A stretch of 64,000 bases of DNA from Bacillus benzoevorans (GCF_014207535.1 NZ_JACHGK010000001.1:1-64000); one strand, 5' to 3'; counted from the stretch's first letter, positions 8,547 through 17,241 are shown. A program made the numbers and translations. Notes: generated by a model from the sequence alone, not told the origin.

Positions 8547-8588
8547 GTATTATTCATAACTTTATATGACTAAGGGGGTGGAGAGGAA

Positions 8589-9416
8589 ATGGATTATTAT
8601 AGTCCGCTAGAAATTGCGAATACTTCCATTCAGAAAGGAACAGAAAAGGCTAATTTATCCAAATTTCCCTTGATGTTTTTAGGTTTTTTAGGAGGAGCGT
8701 TTATTGCAGTGGGGTATCTGGCATATATTCGTGTAACCGGAACGATGCCTCATGAATGGGGAAGTCTAGTTACGTTTATTGGGGCTTCAGTGTTCCCAAT
8801 CGGGTTAATTTGTATATTATTGGGCGGTGGTGAATTACTTACCGGTAATATGATGGCAGTCAGCATTGCTTTTTATGCTAAAAAGATAACTTTCACTCAA
8901 TTACTAATTAATTGGCTGTTAATTACCTTTACCAATTTGTTAGGTGCATTGTTTGTTGCTTATTTTTTTGGCCATTTTGTCGGACTGACTGAGGGAGCTT
9001 TCTTGGAAAAAACAGTTGCTACAGCTCAGGCGAAAGTAAATGACCCTTTTTGGGTTGCATTGGTTTCAGGAATTGGATGTAACTGGCTGGTTTCGATGGC
9101 TGTATGGTTATGTTATGGAGCCAAAGACTTTTTCGGCAAAATATTGGGGATCTGGTTTCCTACCATGACATTTGTATTAATTGGATTTCAGCACGTCGTA
9201 GCTAATATGTTCATCATTCCGGCAGCTATTTTTGCCGGCGGTTTATCATGGTCTGCTTTTTTACCAAATGTAATCCCCGTATTTTTAGGGAATGCTATTG
9301 GCGGATCCATTTTTGTTAGTCTTATTTATTTTATGGCTTATAAAAGAAATATTGCAAAACTTGAAAATCAATCTAATAGAGAGGAAGAAGTTATTAAAAA
9401 GGCTCGTGCCGTATAG
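8589..9416 (+). CDS. formate/nitrite transporter (FNT) family channel
   Basis: A 275-residue membrane protein with about six hydrophobic segments and the FNT signature regions: GGELLTGNM (about 79-87), FxGxF-type helix near residue 30, and GFQHVVANMF (about 197-206). Family members are pentameric channels for formate, nitrite or hydrosulfide. The neighbours fhs, folD and fchA argue for formate here. The start is well supported by AAGGGGGTGGAGAGGAAATG. 42 bp separate it from fchA, consistent with one operon. Confidence 0.9.
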   Translation: MDYYSPLEIANTSIQKGTEKANLSKFPLMFLGFLGGAFIAVGYLAYIRVTGTMPHEWGSLVTFIGASVFPIGLICILLGGGELLTGNMMAVSIAFYAKKITFTQLLINWLLITFTNLLGALFVAYFFGHFVGLTEGAFLEKTVATAQAKVNDPFWVALVSGIGCNWLVSMAVWLCYGAKDFFGKILGIWFPTMTFVLIGFQHVVANMFIIPAAIFAGGLSWSAFLPNVIPVFLGNAIGGSIFVSLIYFMAYKRNIAKLENQSNREEEVIKKARAV

Positions 9417-9536
9417 AACGGGAAGTTGTTAAAAAAAGGTTTTACTATTAACAAAATAGCAAAAGAAAGTTTAAGACAGGATTTACCTGTATAGGGTATT
9501 TAGCTGCATTTTACAGAAAGTGTAAGGTATAAAATC

Positions 9537-10094
9537 ATGGATAGTAAAAGAATAGAATCAGCAGTAAGAGAAATATTATTTGCAATCGGAGAAAATCCGG
9601 ATCGTGAAGGATTAGTCGAAACACCAAAAAGGGTTGCAAGGATGATGGAAGAAGTATTTGCAGGTTTAAACAAGGATCCTAAAGAACACGCCCGAACAGT
9701 TTTTTACGAAAATCATGAGGAAATGGTCTTGATTAAAGACATTCAATTTTCGTCAATGTGCGAACATCATTTAGTTCCTTTTTTTGGCGTAGCACATATT
9801 GCCTACCTGCCTAAAAATGGACGTGTCATTGGGTTAAGCAAAATTGCCCGAATACTTGAGGATGTCAGTAAGAGACCGCAATTACAAGAGAGAATTACGT
9901 CAACTGTTGCCGATTTATTAATGGAAAGTCTCGACCCTAGAGGTGTCATTGTCGTTCTTGAAGCAGAACATATGTGCATGACGATTAGAGGAGTAAAAAA
10001 ACAAGGTGCAAAAACAGTTACAAGTGCAGTTAGAGGAACGTTTAAATCTGATAGCAAGTCAAGGAATGAAGTGCTCTCGTTTATTAGAAATTAG
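9537..10094 (+). CDS. folE: GTP cyclohydrolase I
   Basis: A 185-residue FolE: converts GTP to dihydroneopterin triphosphate, the first step of pterin and folate synthesis. The zinc ligands are present (SMCEHHLVPFFG, about 73-84, and MCMTIRGVKKQG, about 145-156). The ribosome binding site is weak (AAGGT). It follows the channel gene by 120 bp, so it may belong to the operon or have its own promoter. In this setting it could boost pterin supply for the folate-based C1 enzymes. Whether the genome has a second folE cannot be seen here. Confidence 0.95.
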   Translation: MDSKRIESAVREILFAIGENPDREGLVETPKRVARMMEEVFAGLNKDPKEHARTVFYENHEEMVLIKDIQFSSMCEHHLVPFFGVAHIAYLPKNGRVIGLSKIARILEDVSKRPQLQERITSTVADLLMESLDPRGVIVVLEAEHMCMTIRGVKKQGAKTVTSAVRGTFKSDSKSRNEVLSFIRN

Positions 10095-10135
10095 TCTGTG
10101 GAAGAATCCCCTGAAATCCAATATAAGAAGCTGAT

Positions 10136-10167
10136 AAAACGGTTGACAAATATGTCTGGCCGTTTTT
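10136..10167 (+). terminator. terminator after folE
   Basis: AAAACGG (10136-10142) pairs with CCGTTTT (10160-10166) and is followed by T residues. It lies 40 bp after the folE stop and closes the C1 cluster. Confidence 0.6.
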
Positions 10168-10343
10168 CATTGTTTTCGGATATTCGGAAGCTGTACATAT
10201 AGAAATATCAATTCAGCCGGTTCAAAAAGGGGAAAAATTGAAAAAGTGCCGGTGAGAAATGATGGGGAAAATCGATAATGCCTGGGAAGGACCACCCCGC
10301 ATCTGCAGGATGCCCCATTTTCATTTCAATCGGTGAGTTTTCT

Positions 10344-10511
10344 TTAAAATGCAATGTATTCTTTAATTTCAATCCACCATACTTGATTAAAAATAACTTC
10401 TCTTAGCGCTTTGGCAATTTTTTCATGTTTTTCATTTTCTGATAATCCAATAAACTCCTCATTATTGAAGGTCAATACAAAATCTCTTGGTGTTTTGGCA
10501 AGTACTTTCAT
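10344..10511 (-). CDS. small hypothetical protein, 55 aa
   Basis: A 55-codon frame on the minus strand, starting MKVLAKTPRDFVLTF and ending WWIEIKEYIAF. The start ATG is preceded by CGGGGTGA at suitable spacing, which supports it as a real gene. It is soluble-looking with a mixed charge pattern and two adjacent tryptophans; no family recognised. It stands alone between folE and the CoA-disulfide reductase. Its function is unknown. Confidence 0.55.
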   Translation of the reverse strand: MKVLAKTPRDFVLTFNNEEFIGLSENEKHEKIAKALREVIFNQVWWIEIKEYIAF

Positions 10512-10580
10512 ACTTTCACCCCGTTAGAACGATTATTGTCAGTATATTCGCAGAAAAGGACTGCTATGACATATCACGAT

Positions 10581-10606
10581 GAAAGAATTCAGCGTGAATT
10601 CTTTTT
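10581..10606. terminator. hairpin with T run
   Basis: AAAGAATTC, 5-base loop, GAATTCTTT, followed by two further T's on the plus strand. Looks like an intrinsic terminator, but no plus-strand gene ends immediately before it. Confidence 0.35.
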
Positions 10607-10636
10607 GAATAAAAAAGCAACTCTATCTGTTATGGT

Positions 10637-10666
10637 TGATTATATACCCATCTGGGTATATAATCA
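10637..10666. promoter_or_regulatory. perfect palindrome, CsoR/CstR-like operator candidate
   Basis: TGATTATATACCCA, two-base spacer TC, TGGGTATATAATCA: a 14-bp perfect inverted repeat. The core ATACCC..GGGTAT resembles operators of CsoR-family repressors, including persulfide-sensing CstR. It lies about 125 bp upstream of a CoA-disulfide reductase/rhodanese gene, a class of gene known to be under persulfide control. Could also act as a hairpin. Confidence 0.5.
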
Positions 10667-10735
10667 TTTTATGAAGAGTTTATAATTATTTTACAGGATG
10701 TCATGAAATATTTGTCTATTTTTTTGTAAATATAT

Positions 10736-10752
10736 ATACCAATAGGGGTAAT
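10736..10752. promoter_or_regulatory. second, imperfect ATACC..GGGGTA site
   Basis: ATACCAATAGGGGTAAT lies 40 bp upstream of the reductase start. It shares the TACC-N6-GGTA outline of the palindrome at 10637 and would overlap the promoter or early transcript. Tentative operator half. Confidence 0.35.
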
Positions 10753-10790
10753 AGTAAAAACTAAAAATTTCATTTAGGAGGTTATTGGTA

Positions 10791-12446
10791 ATGGCACAGA
10801 AGATCATTATTATCGGCGGGGTGGCAGGGGGTGCAACTGCTGCAGCGAAATTAAGAAGAATCAGTGAAGAAGTTGAAATTATTTTAGTAGAACGCGGGGA
10901 ATATATTTCATTTGCAAACTGCGGTCTTCCTTATTACATCGGTGAGGTGATTAAGGAAAGATCAAAGCTGTTAGTACAGACCGTTAAGGGAATGTCTAAC
11001 CGCTTCAAAATTGATATTCGTAATTTAAGCGAAGCTATAAGTATTGACCCTGAAAAAAAATTAGTGACCATTCACAATCTGCAAAATGGCGAAACCTATC
11101 AGGAAACCTATGATAAGCTGTTATTATCTCCCGGTGCAAGTCCAATTGTGCCGCCAATCCCGGGCTTACAGGAGAATCAAGCCTTATTTACACTGAGAAA
11201 TATTCCGGATACTGATCAAATCAAGGGCTTTGTTGATGAGAAAAAGCCACAAAAGGCAGTGGTTGTCGGCGGCGGCTTTATCGGAATTGAAATGGCCGAA
11301 AACCTAGCGGAAAGAGGAATTCAGGTTACAATTGTAGAGATGGCCAATCAAGTAATGGCACCGATTGATTTTGAAATGGCCAGCATCCTTCATTCTCATT
11401 TAAGAGAAAAGAGAGTGCAGCTCATTCTCGAAAACGGTGTGCAGTCATTTGCTGACCAAGGGAGAAAAATCATTCTTTCTGATGGTACTGAAATCGAAAC
11501 CGATATGACGATTCTTTCCATTGGTGTCAGACCTGAAAATGAGTTAGCAAAAGCAGCAGGTCTTGAATTAGGGGCACGTGGCGGTATTGTGGTCAATGAA
11601 TACCTGCAAACCTCAAACGAAGATATCTATGCTGTCGGGGATGCAGTGGAAGTAGTTGACTATGTAAACGGAACGAAAGCAATGATTCCGCTTGCTGGTC
11701 CGGCTAACCGCCAAGGACGGATTGCTGCCAATAATATGATGGGAAAAAGAGAGAAGTATCAAGGGGCACTGGGAACGTCTGTGGCGAAGGTGTTTGATTT
11801 AACCGTATCTGCTACAGGAAATAATGAAAAAACGTTAAAGCGTTCAGGTATCCCTTATGAGGTATTGCACATTCATCCAAGTTCACATGCCGGTTATTAT
11901 CCTGGAGCAGCCCCTATTGCTTTTAAGCTCATCTTTGATAAAGAAACAGGTAAAATATACGGAGCACAGGCTGTGGGGGCAGATGGTGCTGAAAAACGAA
12001 TGGACGTCATTGCCACAGCGATTAAAGGCGGCTTAACAGTTGAGGATTTAACAAATCTAGAATTATCATACGCACCGCCGTTTTCTTCGGCAAAGGATCC
12101 CGTAAATATGGCAGGGTATGTAGCAACAAATCTCATGGAAGGCGAATTGGAACATATTCAATGGCATGAGGTGGACGAAGTGATTGCCGGCGGAGGATTG
12201 CTCATTGATGTTCGTGAACCGGTGGAACGTGAATTTGGCTATATTGAAGGGTCTATCAATATCCCGTTAAATGATCTCCGTGAAAAGTTAGCTGAACTGC
12301 CAAAGGAGCAAACGATTTATGTTAGCTGTCAGGTTGGATTAAGGGGATATCTAGCTGCACGTATTCTGCAAAACAATGGATTTAAAGTGAAGAATGTAGA
12401 TGGCGGCTGGAAAACCTATTCATCTGTTTACGGAAACAAAAAATAA
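10791..12446 (+). CDS. CoA-disulfide reductase with C-terminal rhodanese domain
   Basis: A 551-residue flavoprotein fusion. The N-terminal part has the FAD-binding GGVAGGATAAAK motif and the active-site Cys44 in SFANCGLPYYIG, typical of CoA-disulfide reductase (which uses one cysteine). A second Rossmann motif follows (VVVGGGFIGIEMAE), then the dimerisation domain. The last roughly 100 residues form a rhodanese domain with Cys513 in VSCQVGLRGY. Such CoADR-RHD enzymes reduce CoA disulfide and persulfide/polysulfide using NAD(P)H. The start at 10791 has AGGAGG 9 bases upstream; an in-frame TTG at 10785 is too close. Preceded by CsoR/CstR-like palindromes. Confidence 0.93.
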   Translation: MAQKIIIIGGVAGGATAAAKLRRISEEVEIILVERGEYISFANCGLPYYIGEVIKERSKLLVQTVKGMSNRFKIDIRNLSEAISIDPEKKLVTIHNLQNGETYQETYDKLLLSPGASPIVPPIPGLQENQALFTLRNIPDTDQIKGFVDEKKPQKAVVVGGGFIGIEMAENLAERGIQVTIVEMANQVMAPIDFEMASILHSHLREKRVQLILENGVQSFADQGRKIILSDGTEIETDMTILSIGVRPENELAKAAGLELGARGGIVVNEYLQTSNEDIYAVGDAVEVVDYVNGTKAMIPLAGPANRQGRIAANNMMGKREKYQGALGTSVAKVFDLTVSATGNNEKTLKRSGIPYEVLHIHPSSHAGYYPGAAPIAFKLIFDKETGKIYGAQAVGADGAEKRMDVIATAIKGGLTVEDLTNLELSYAPPFSSAKDPVNMAGYVATNLMEGELEHIQWHEVDEVIAGGGLLIDVREPVEREFGYIEGSINIPLNDLREKLAELPKEQTIYVSCQVGLRGYLAARILQNNGFKVKNVDGGWKTYSSVYGNKK

Positions 12447-12456
12447 ACTGACAAAA

Positions 12457-12483
12457 GGGCCCTTAATCAACGATTAAGGGCTC
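12457..12483 (+). terminator. hairpin after the CoA-disulfide reductase gene
   Basis: GGGCCCTTAATC, loop AAC, GATTAAGGGCTC. Strong stem just past the stop codon, with only a weak T run. Confidence 0.65.
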
Positions 12484-12583
12484 AGGTTTATATAGAAAAA
12501 TAAAACTTTTCAACAAATTTTTCAACAGAAAGTATACAATTTGACAATCCTCAACATTTTTTCGCATAAAATTCAATTTTCTA

Positions 12584-12612
12584 TTGCATCAATGTAATTT
12601 TTTTGTTAAGAT
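12584..12612 (+). promoter_or_regulatory. sigma-A promoter for tRNA-Gly
   Basis: TTGCAT (12584-12589), 17-bp spacer, TAAGAT (12607-12612). The tRNA starts 19 bases after the -10 box. A second candidate, TTGACA at 12541 with a poorer -10, lies upstream. Confidence 0.5.
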
Positions 12613-12630
12613 AAATTTTGTGAAAAGCAT

Positions 12631-12704
12631 GCGGGTGTAGTTTAGTGGTAAAACTACAGCCTTCCAAGCTGTTGTCGTGGGTTCGATTCCCATCACCCGC
12701 TCCA
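12631..12704 (+). tRNA. tRNA-Gly (TCC)
   Basis: Lone 74-nt tRNA outside the main cluster, anticodon TCC at 12663-12665, acceptor GCGGGTG/CACCCGC, encoded CCA. It has its own promoter candidate upstream. Confidence 0.96.
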
Positions 12705-12717
12705 TACATATCGGTAT

Positions 12718-12762
12718 CAACGCAGTATTTCGTATCCAACAGAGAACGAGGTGTTGCGTTTT
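12718..12762 (+). terminator. possible terminator after tRNA-Gly
   Basis: AACGCA pairs with TGCGTT and is followed by a T-rich run. The loop is long, so support is modest. Confidence 0.35.
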
Positions 12763-12932
12763 TTATATTTTTCGACAAAGTTTTTTGATAATGAAAAGCG
12801 GGCACCTTCCAGTTACTCCTCCCTGTATCTTCTATCCCTATTAGAATGGTAATAGGCTCCTTCCTGTTATTTCCGTTATTTAACAATACTTACATTTTCC
12901 ATGGAACTCAGCAAAAGAGAGGTGATGAAAAG

Positions 12933-14057
12933 ATGAATATTGCCCAATTAAAACAAGAAATTATTCAATATAGCAAAACGATTGGGGTAGATAAAATCGG
13001 CTTTACAACCGCTGCGCCGTTTGCTGAACTGCGAAATCGCCTGATCAAGCAAAGAGAGTTAAACTATCAATCAGGATTTGAAGAAGATGATATTGAAAAA
13101 AGGGTCAATCCCCGCTTGCTGCTTGATGGAGCGGAGTCCATTATCTCGATCGCGGTTGCGTATCCCTCGAAGATGACAGAGCGGGTCAGCAGTAAGAAAG
13201 GTGAACGCAGAGGAATCTTCTCCCGTGCCTCATGGGGATTGGATTACCATATGGTCTTGCGGGAACGCTTAAGGAAACTCGAAACCTTTATGGCAGAGAA
13301 GGTACCTGATGCCCAATTTCGTTCGATGGTTGACACGGGCGAATTGGTTGACCGTGCAGTAGCGGAACGAGCCGGAATCGGCTGGAGCGGCAAAAACTGT
13401 TCCATTATTACGCCGGAATTTGGTTCTTACGTTTATATCGGTGAAATGATTACGAATATCCCATTTGCACCGGATGCACCCATCGAGGACCGCTGCGGGG
13501 ACTGCCGTAAGTGTCTGGACGCCTGTCCGACAGGTGCCCTTGTACAAGGGGGGCAAATCAATGCCAGCTGCTGTATTTCTTTTCTGACGCAAACAAAAGA
13601 GCTGATTCCGGAAGAATTCCGCGATAAGATCGGGAACCGGCTTTACGGATGTGACTCCTGCCAAACAGCTTGTCCGGAGAATAAGGGGATGGATTTTCAC
13701 CTTCATCCTGAAGTTGAACCGGAACCTGAAATAGTTAAACCATTATTAAAACCGCTGCTAAATTTGAGTAACCGTCAGTTTAAGGAACAATTCGGCACAT
13801 TGTCCGGCTCTTGGCGAGGGAAAAATCCAATTCAGCGAAATGCGGTGATGGCCCTTGCCCATTTTAAGGATAAAGAAGATATCGAAACGATACTAAATGT
13901 CTTACAGAATGACACAAGGCCGGTGCTGCGCGGTACAGCGGCATGGGCAATAAGGAAAATCGCGGGGAAAGAAGCGATTAGGCTGCTTGAAGCTGCATTA
14001 GAAAAGGAAATGGATGACAGTGTCAGGAAAGAAATCATAAACGCATTAAAAAGATGA
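12933..14057 (+). CDS. queG: epoxyqueuosine reductase
   Basis: A 374-residue cobalamin-dependent iron-sulfur enzyme that carries out the last step of queuosine synthesis in tRNA. Two 4Fe-4S motifs are present: CGDCRKCLDACP (Cys188, 191, 194, 198) and CDSCQTACPE (Cys240, 243, 247). The TGELVDRAVAERAG segment includes the catalytic aspartate at 140. A C-terminal HEAT-like repeat region (about 310-374) follows. A longer in-frame extension to 12846 is unlikely; the start at 12933 follows AGAGGTGATG and matches the family. It corresponds to B. subtilis yhbA and precedes yhbB and cspR/trmL relatives, as in that genome. Confidence 0.94.
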   Translation: MNIAQLKQEIIQYSKTIGVDKIGFTTAAPFAELRNRLIKQRELNYQSGFEEDDIEKRVNPRLLLDGAESIISIAVAYPSKMTERVSSKKGERRGIFSRASWGLDYHMVLRERLRKLETFMAEKVPDAQFRSMVDTGELVDRAVAERAGIGWSGKNCSIITPEFGSYVYIGEMITNIPFAPDAPIEDRCGDCRKCLDACPTGALVQGGQINASCCISFLTQTKELIPEEFRDKIGNRLYGCDSCQTACPENKGMDFHLHPEVEPEPEIVKPLLKPLLNLSNRQFKEQFGTLSGSWRGKNPIQRNAVMALAHFKDKEDIETILNVLQNDTRPVLRGTAAWAIRKIAGKEAIRLLEAALEKEMDDSVRKEIINALKR

Positions 14058-14084
14058 GAGGGCCCACTGCTCCCTCATCTTTTT
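14048..14084. terminator. bidirectional terminator between queG and the TetR gene
   Basis: AAAAAGATGAG... pairs with ...CTCATCTTTTT around a short loop, with T runs on both strands. It serves the convergent queG and TetR-type genes. Confidence 0.8.
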
Positions 14085-14685
14085 AAATGCTTGAACTCAT
14101 TATTGCCTGCGGATAAAAACAGATAATATCTATTAATTGCGCTGCCATATATTCGGGTGGTGATTCGAAGTCACTTTGTATCCATTCCGTGATTAACCCC
14201 ATAATGCCATAGGCTTGAAAGGTAACAAAAAGGTCTTTATCGTTTTTTGGACCAAGATTTTTTAGCGGAACGATTGCCTCTTTTGTAAGCACTTTAATTG
14301 TTTGAATAAATCTTTCCTGAAGATGGGGAATACATTCAGTTTTCTTCCAAAGCTTGAAAAAGTCCCTGTTTTCTAAAATATAGTCAAATAGAATAATATC
14401 AGAAGGGGGAGTTTTGCTTAGATCCTGATGATTCTTGTTCTGATATGGAAAGCGAAAGGCATAAATGAAGTCATTTATCATACTTTCCACCACTTCTTCA
14501 GCTAAATCCTCTTTATATTTATAATGAAGATAAAAAGTGGCGCGGTTATAATCTGCATATTCAACGATATCTGTTACCGTAATATGTTTATAGTCTTTTT
14601 TCTCTAATAGTTTGATGAATGCTTGGCGAAACATTCGTTTTGTTCTCCGAACTCTTCTATCTACATCCTTTTCTTCTGTCAGCAT
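14083..14685 (-). CDS. TetR/AcrR family transcriptional regulator
   Basis: A 200-residue regulator. The N-terminal TetR helix-turn-helix is clear (ITVTDIVEYADYNRATFYLHYKYKEDL, about 39-65, given here only as its start ITVTDIV and end YKEDL). The C-terminal half is the divergent ligand-binding domain typical of TetR proteins with a TetR_C_33-like segment. The start is supported by GGAGGG 6 bases upstream. It is divergent from the YhbB-like gene, 235 bp away, so it may control that gene or itself. The ligand is unknown. Confidence 0.88.
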   Translation of the reverse strand: MLTEEKDVDRRVRRTKRMFRQAFIKLLEKKDYKHITVTDIVEYADYNRATFYLHYKYKEDLAEEVVESMINDFIYAFRFPYQNKNHQDLSKTPPSDIILFDYILENRDFFKLWKKTECIPHLQERFIQTIKVLTKEAIVPLKNLGPKNDKDLFVTFQAYGIMGLITEWIQSDFESPPEYMAAQLIDIICFYPQAIMSSSI

Positions 14686-14920
14686 ACCAATCCCTCCAGG
14701 AAAAATCAGTAAGGTAAATGCAAGAGATAAACATTCTTTATTACTATTTTAACATAATTCCTCATCAGAAATGCTTCTAAATCACTAGTATTTCCGATAG
14801 TCCACGGGATATGGGAACTCCTGCAAAGGTGCGATATTCTGTACTTCAGTATGTTAGGAGGCATTTATCAAGAATGTAAACTCCGTTCATATATATATCT
14901 ATATGAGAGGAGTGATGCCG

Positions 14921-15817
14921 ATGCGGAGACAGCTGCAGGATTTTCTTTCCAAAAGGGCTCAAGCTTGTGTTACTTATGTAAGGGATAGTCAAACTTGTGA
15001 TAAAATGGCGAAAAAAAAGGAGCTGTTACACAATAGAAAAGCTGAGATTATGAAAGTGAAGGCTAGGGGGATCATTGACAGGGTGGAGAAAAGCGGTACT
15101 GATGTGGAAATGGTTCATTATCAGGCGCATATTCAGTATTTAATTGATCAAAAGGGTTATATATATTTGGAAGAGGAAGTGGAATTAAGGGAGGCGGAAT
15201 TTTATAAAGGAGTGCTCATTTATGACAAAGAGAAAAGTCCGAACTATATTGCGGCAAGTGCAAAGGAGTTCAGGGATACAGGTGAATTCGAGCGACAAGG
15301 AAAGGCGGGAAAGGGAAAGTGGGGTTTTTTCCGTTATAATCGTTTAAGGGCGGTGCAATATGCGGAAAGATGGTGGAATGATTACAACCCTGCTTATACT
15401 AAGTTTGATGTAGATTGTACAAATTTTATTTCGCAATGTCTTCATGCTGGAGGAGCTCCCATGGCAGGATCCCCAAACCGTTCCAGCGGATGGTGGATGG
15501 AAAATAATAACTGGAGCTATAGCTGGTCGGTTGCCAATGCTTTAAGATGGTATTTACCGGGAGCGAAGCGAGGATTGAGAGCGGTGGAAGTGGATAGTCC
15601 TGAGCAGCTGCTCTTAGGAGATGTGATTTGTTATGATTTTGAAGGAGATGGCCGTATTAATCACAGTACGATGGTAACAGCAAAGGATGCAAACGGGATG
15701 CCGCTTGTCAATGCCCATACTTCAAACAGCAGGATGAGATACTGGGACTACGAAGATTCGACCGCTTATACAGCAAATATTAAATATAAATTTTTCACCA
15801 TTACCGATGATGAATAG
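14921..15817 (+). CDS. YhbB-like amidase-domain protein
   Basis: A 298-residue protein. The C-terminal half matches the amidase_6 (YhbB/putative cell-wall amidase) domain, with the motif DVDCTNFISQCLHAGG (Cys about 163) and the later His in NHSTMVT, like the Cys-His pair of cysteine hydrolases of the CHAP/NlpC superfamily. The N-terminal half is charged and lacks a signal peptide, so export is doubtful. In-frame starts also exist at 14903 and 14915; 14921 fits the GAGGAG site best. It lies between queG and trmL as in B. subtilis. The substrate is unproven. Confidence 0.83.
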   Translation: MRRQLQDFLSKRAQACVTYVRDSQTCDKMAKKKELLHNRKAEIMKVKARGIIDRVEKSGTDVEMVHYQAHIQYLIDQKGYIYLEEEVELREAEFYKGVLIYDKEKSPNYIAASAKEFRDTGEFERQGKAGKGKWGFFRYNRLRAVQYAERWWNDYNPAYTKFDVDCTNFISQCLHAGGAPMAGSPNRSSGWWMENNNWSYSWSVANALRWYLPGAKRGLRAVEVDSPEQLLLGDVICYDFEGDGRINHSTMVTAKDANGMPLVNAHTSNSRMRYWDYEDSTAYTANIKYKFFTITDDE

Positions 15818-15900
15818 CCTTATTGGAATCAGAACTCTAAGCTTGCTTATCACAAACATGTGATATAATAATTACAGTTTATTTTTTTGAGGTGAAAGAT

Positions 15901-16371
15901 GTGGCACTGCATGTAGTTTTATATCAACCGGAGATCCCAGCAAATACTGGCAATATTGCACGTACATGTGCAGCAACAGATACTTATTTACATTTAATTC
16001 GTCCTCTTGGTTTTTCAACAGATGACAAAATGTTAAAAAGAGCAGGACTTGATTACTGGCCGTTTGTAAAAGTTGCGTATTATGATTCCCTTGATGATTT
16101 TTTTACTCAAAATAACGGGGAATTTTATTATATTGAAACATTTGGAGAAAAGACCTACGCTGATTACGATTTCAGTAATCAGGAGCAAGATTACTACTTT
16201 ATGTTTGGCAAAGAATCAACCGGGCTTCCTAAAGAATTATTAGAAAAGAATAAAGATCATTTTCTGCGCATCCCGATGACAACCAACGTCCGTTCATTAA
16301 ACTTATCAAATACCGCTGCCATTCTTGTTTACGAGGCATTACGACAGCAAAATTTCCTTCATTTAAAATAA
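15901..16371 (+). CDS. trmL: tRNA (cytidine/uridine 34-2'-O)-methyltransferase
   Basis: A 156-residue SPOUT methyltransferase that 2'-O-methylates the wobble base of tRNA-Leu isoacceptors. Visible motifs: N-terminal EIPANTGNIARTCAAT, the knot motif FGKESTGLP (about 102-110), and the final MTTNVRSLNLSNTAAI. It matches B. subtilis CspR. The GTG start at 15901 has GAGGTG six bases upstream; a GTG at 15892 lies inside that site. A terminator follows directly. Confidence 0.94.
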   Translation: MALHVVLYQPEIPANTGNIARTCAATDTYLHLIRPLGFSTDDKMLKRAGLDYWPFVKVAYYDSLDDFFTQNNGEFYYIETFGEKTYADYDFSNQEQDYYFMFGKESTGLPKELLEKNKDHFLRIPMTTNVRSLNLSNTAAILVYEALRQQNFLHLK

Positions 16372-16372
16372 G

Positions 16373-16404
16373 AAAAGGGACCCGCGTTTTGGGTTCCTTT
16401 TTTT
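16373..16404 (+). terminator. terminator after trmL
   Basis: AAAAGGGACCC pairs with GGGTTCCTTTT, followed by a run of T's. Confidence 0.88.
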
Positions 16405-16491
16405 CATTACCGAAAACTTTCATTAAATAGTAGCGAATAGAATCAAACAAAGTTAGTATATAAAAGAATACATAATTAGAGGGATGGTAGT

Positions 16492-17241
16492 ATGAATCAA
16501 ATCATTGAAACGTTATTATCGCACAGATCGATTCGCCATTTTGAGGATAAGCCTTTAACAAAAGAGCAGATTGAAACAATTGTGACGAGCGCTCAGGCCG
16601 CATCAACATCAAGTTATGTACAGGCTTATTCCATTATCGGGGTAACGGATTACGAGAAAAAGAAAACATTGGCTGAGCTTTCGGGAAAGCAAAAATATGT
16701 GGAGAAGAACGGCCACTTTTTTGTATTCTGTGCTGATCTATACCGTCTGGAAACAGCAGGTGCTATGGAGAATACGGACGTGTCCACTGCTATTGAGAGC
16801 ACAGAAAAGTTTATGGTGGCATTAATTGATGCTGCTTTGGCAGCGCAGAATGCCGCTATTGCTGCTGAATCCCTAGGCTTAGGGATTTGCTATATCGGCG
16901 GTATCCGCAATAACTTGGAAGAAGTATGCGCACTGTTAAAGACACCTGAAAGAGTCATTCCTTTGTTTGGGCTGGCTGTTGGGTATCCGGAAAAAATTAC
17001 GGATCAAAGGCCGCGTCTGCCGATGAAGAATGTTTATCATGAAAATGAATACCAGCAGAATATGGCCGAATTTAAAGAGGAACTGCAGCAGTATAATGTG
17101 CTTGTTTCCAGCTATTATGAAAAGCGTACGAAAGGGAAAAGAACGGATACGTGGACCGGGCAGATGGCAGGTACTCTCAGAAGTCCGTCAAGAATGTATA
17201 TGAATGAATTTATTAAAAATCATGGGTTGGACCTAAAGTAA
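16492..17241 (+). CDS. NADPH-dependent flavin oxidoreductase (NfsA/NfrA family)
   Basis: A 249-residue nitroreductase-fold protein. It binds FMN (HRSIRHFEDKPL, about 11-22; GICYIGGIRNN, about 131-141) and reduces nitro compounds, flavins or disulfides with NADPH. The 245-250 residue length and the C-terminal extension (after about 185) separate it from the shorter nitroreductases and fit the NfsA/NfrA group. GAGGG before the start. The natural substrate cannot be told. Followed by hairpin repeats. Confidence 0.9.
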   Translation: MNQIIETLLSHRSIRHFEDKPLTKEQIETIVTSAQAASTSSYVQAYSIIGVTDYEKKKTLAELSGKQKYVEKNGHFFVFCADLYRLETAGAMENTDVSTAIESTEKFMVALIDAALAAQNAAIAAESLGLGICYIGGIRNNLEEVCALLKTPERVIPLFGLAVGYPEKITDQRPRLPMKNVYHENEYQQNMAEFKEELQQYNVLVSSYYEKRTKGKRTDTWTGQMAGTLRSPSRMYMNEFIKNHGLDLK

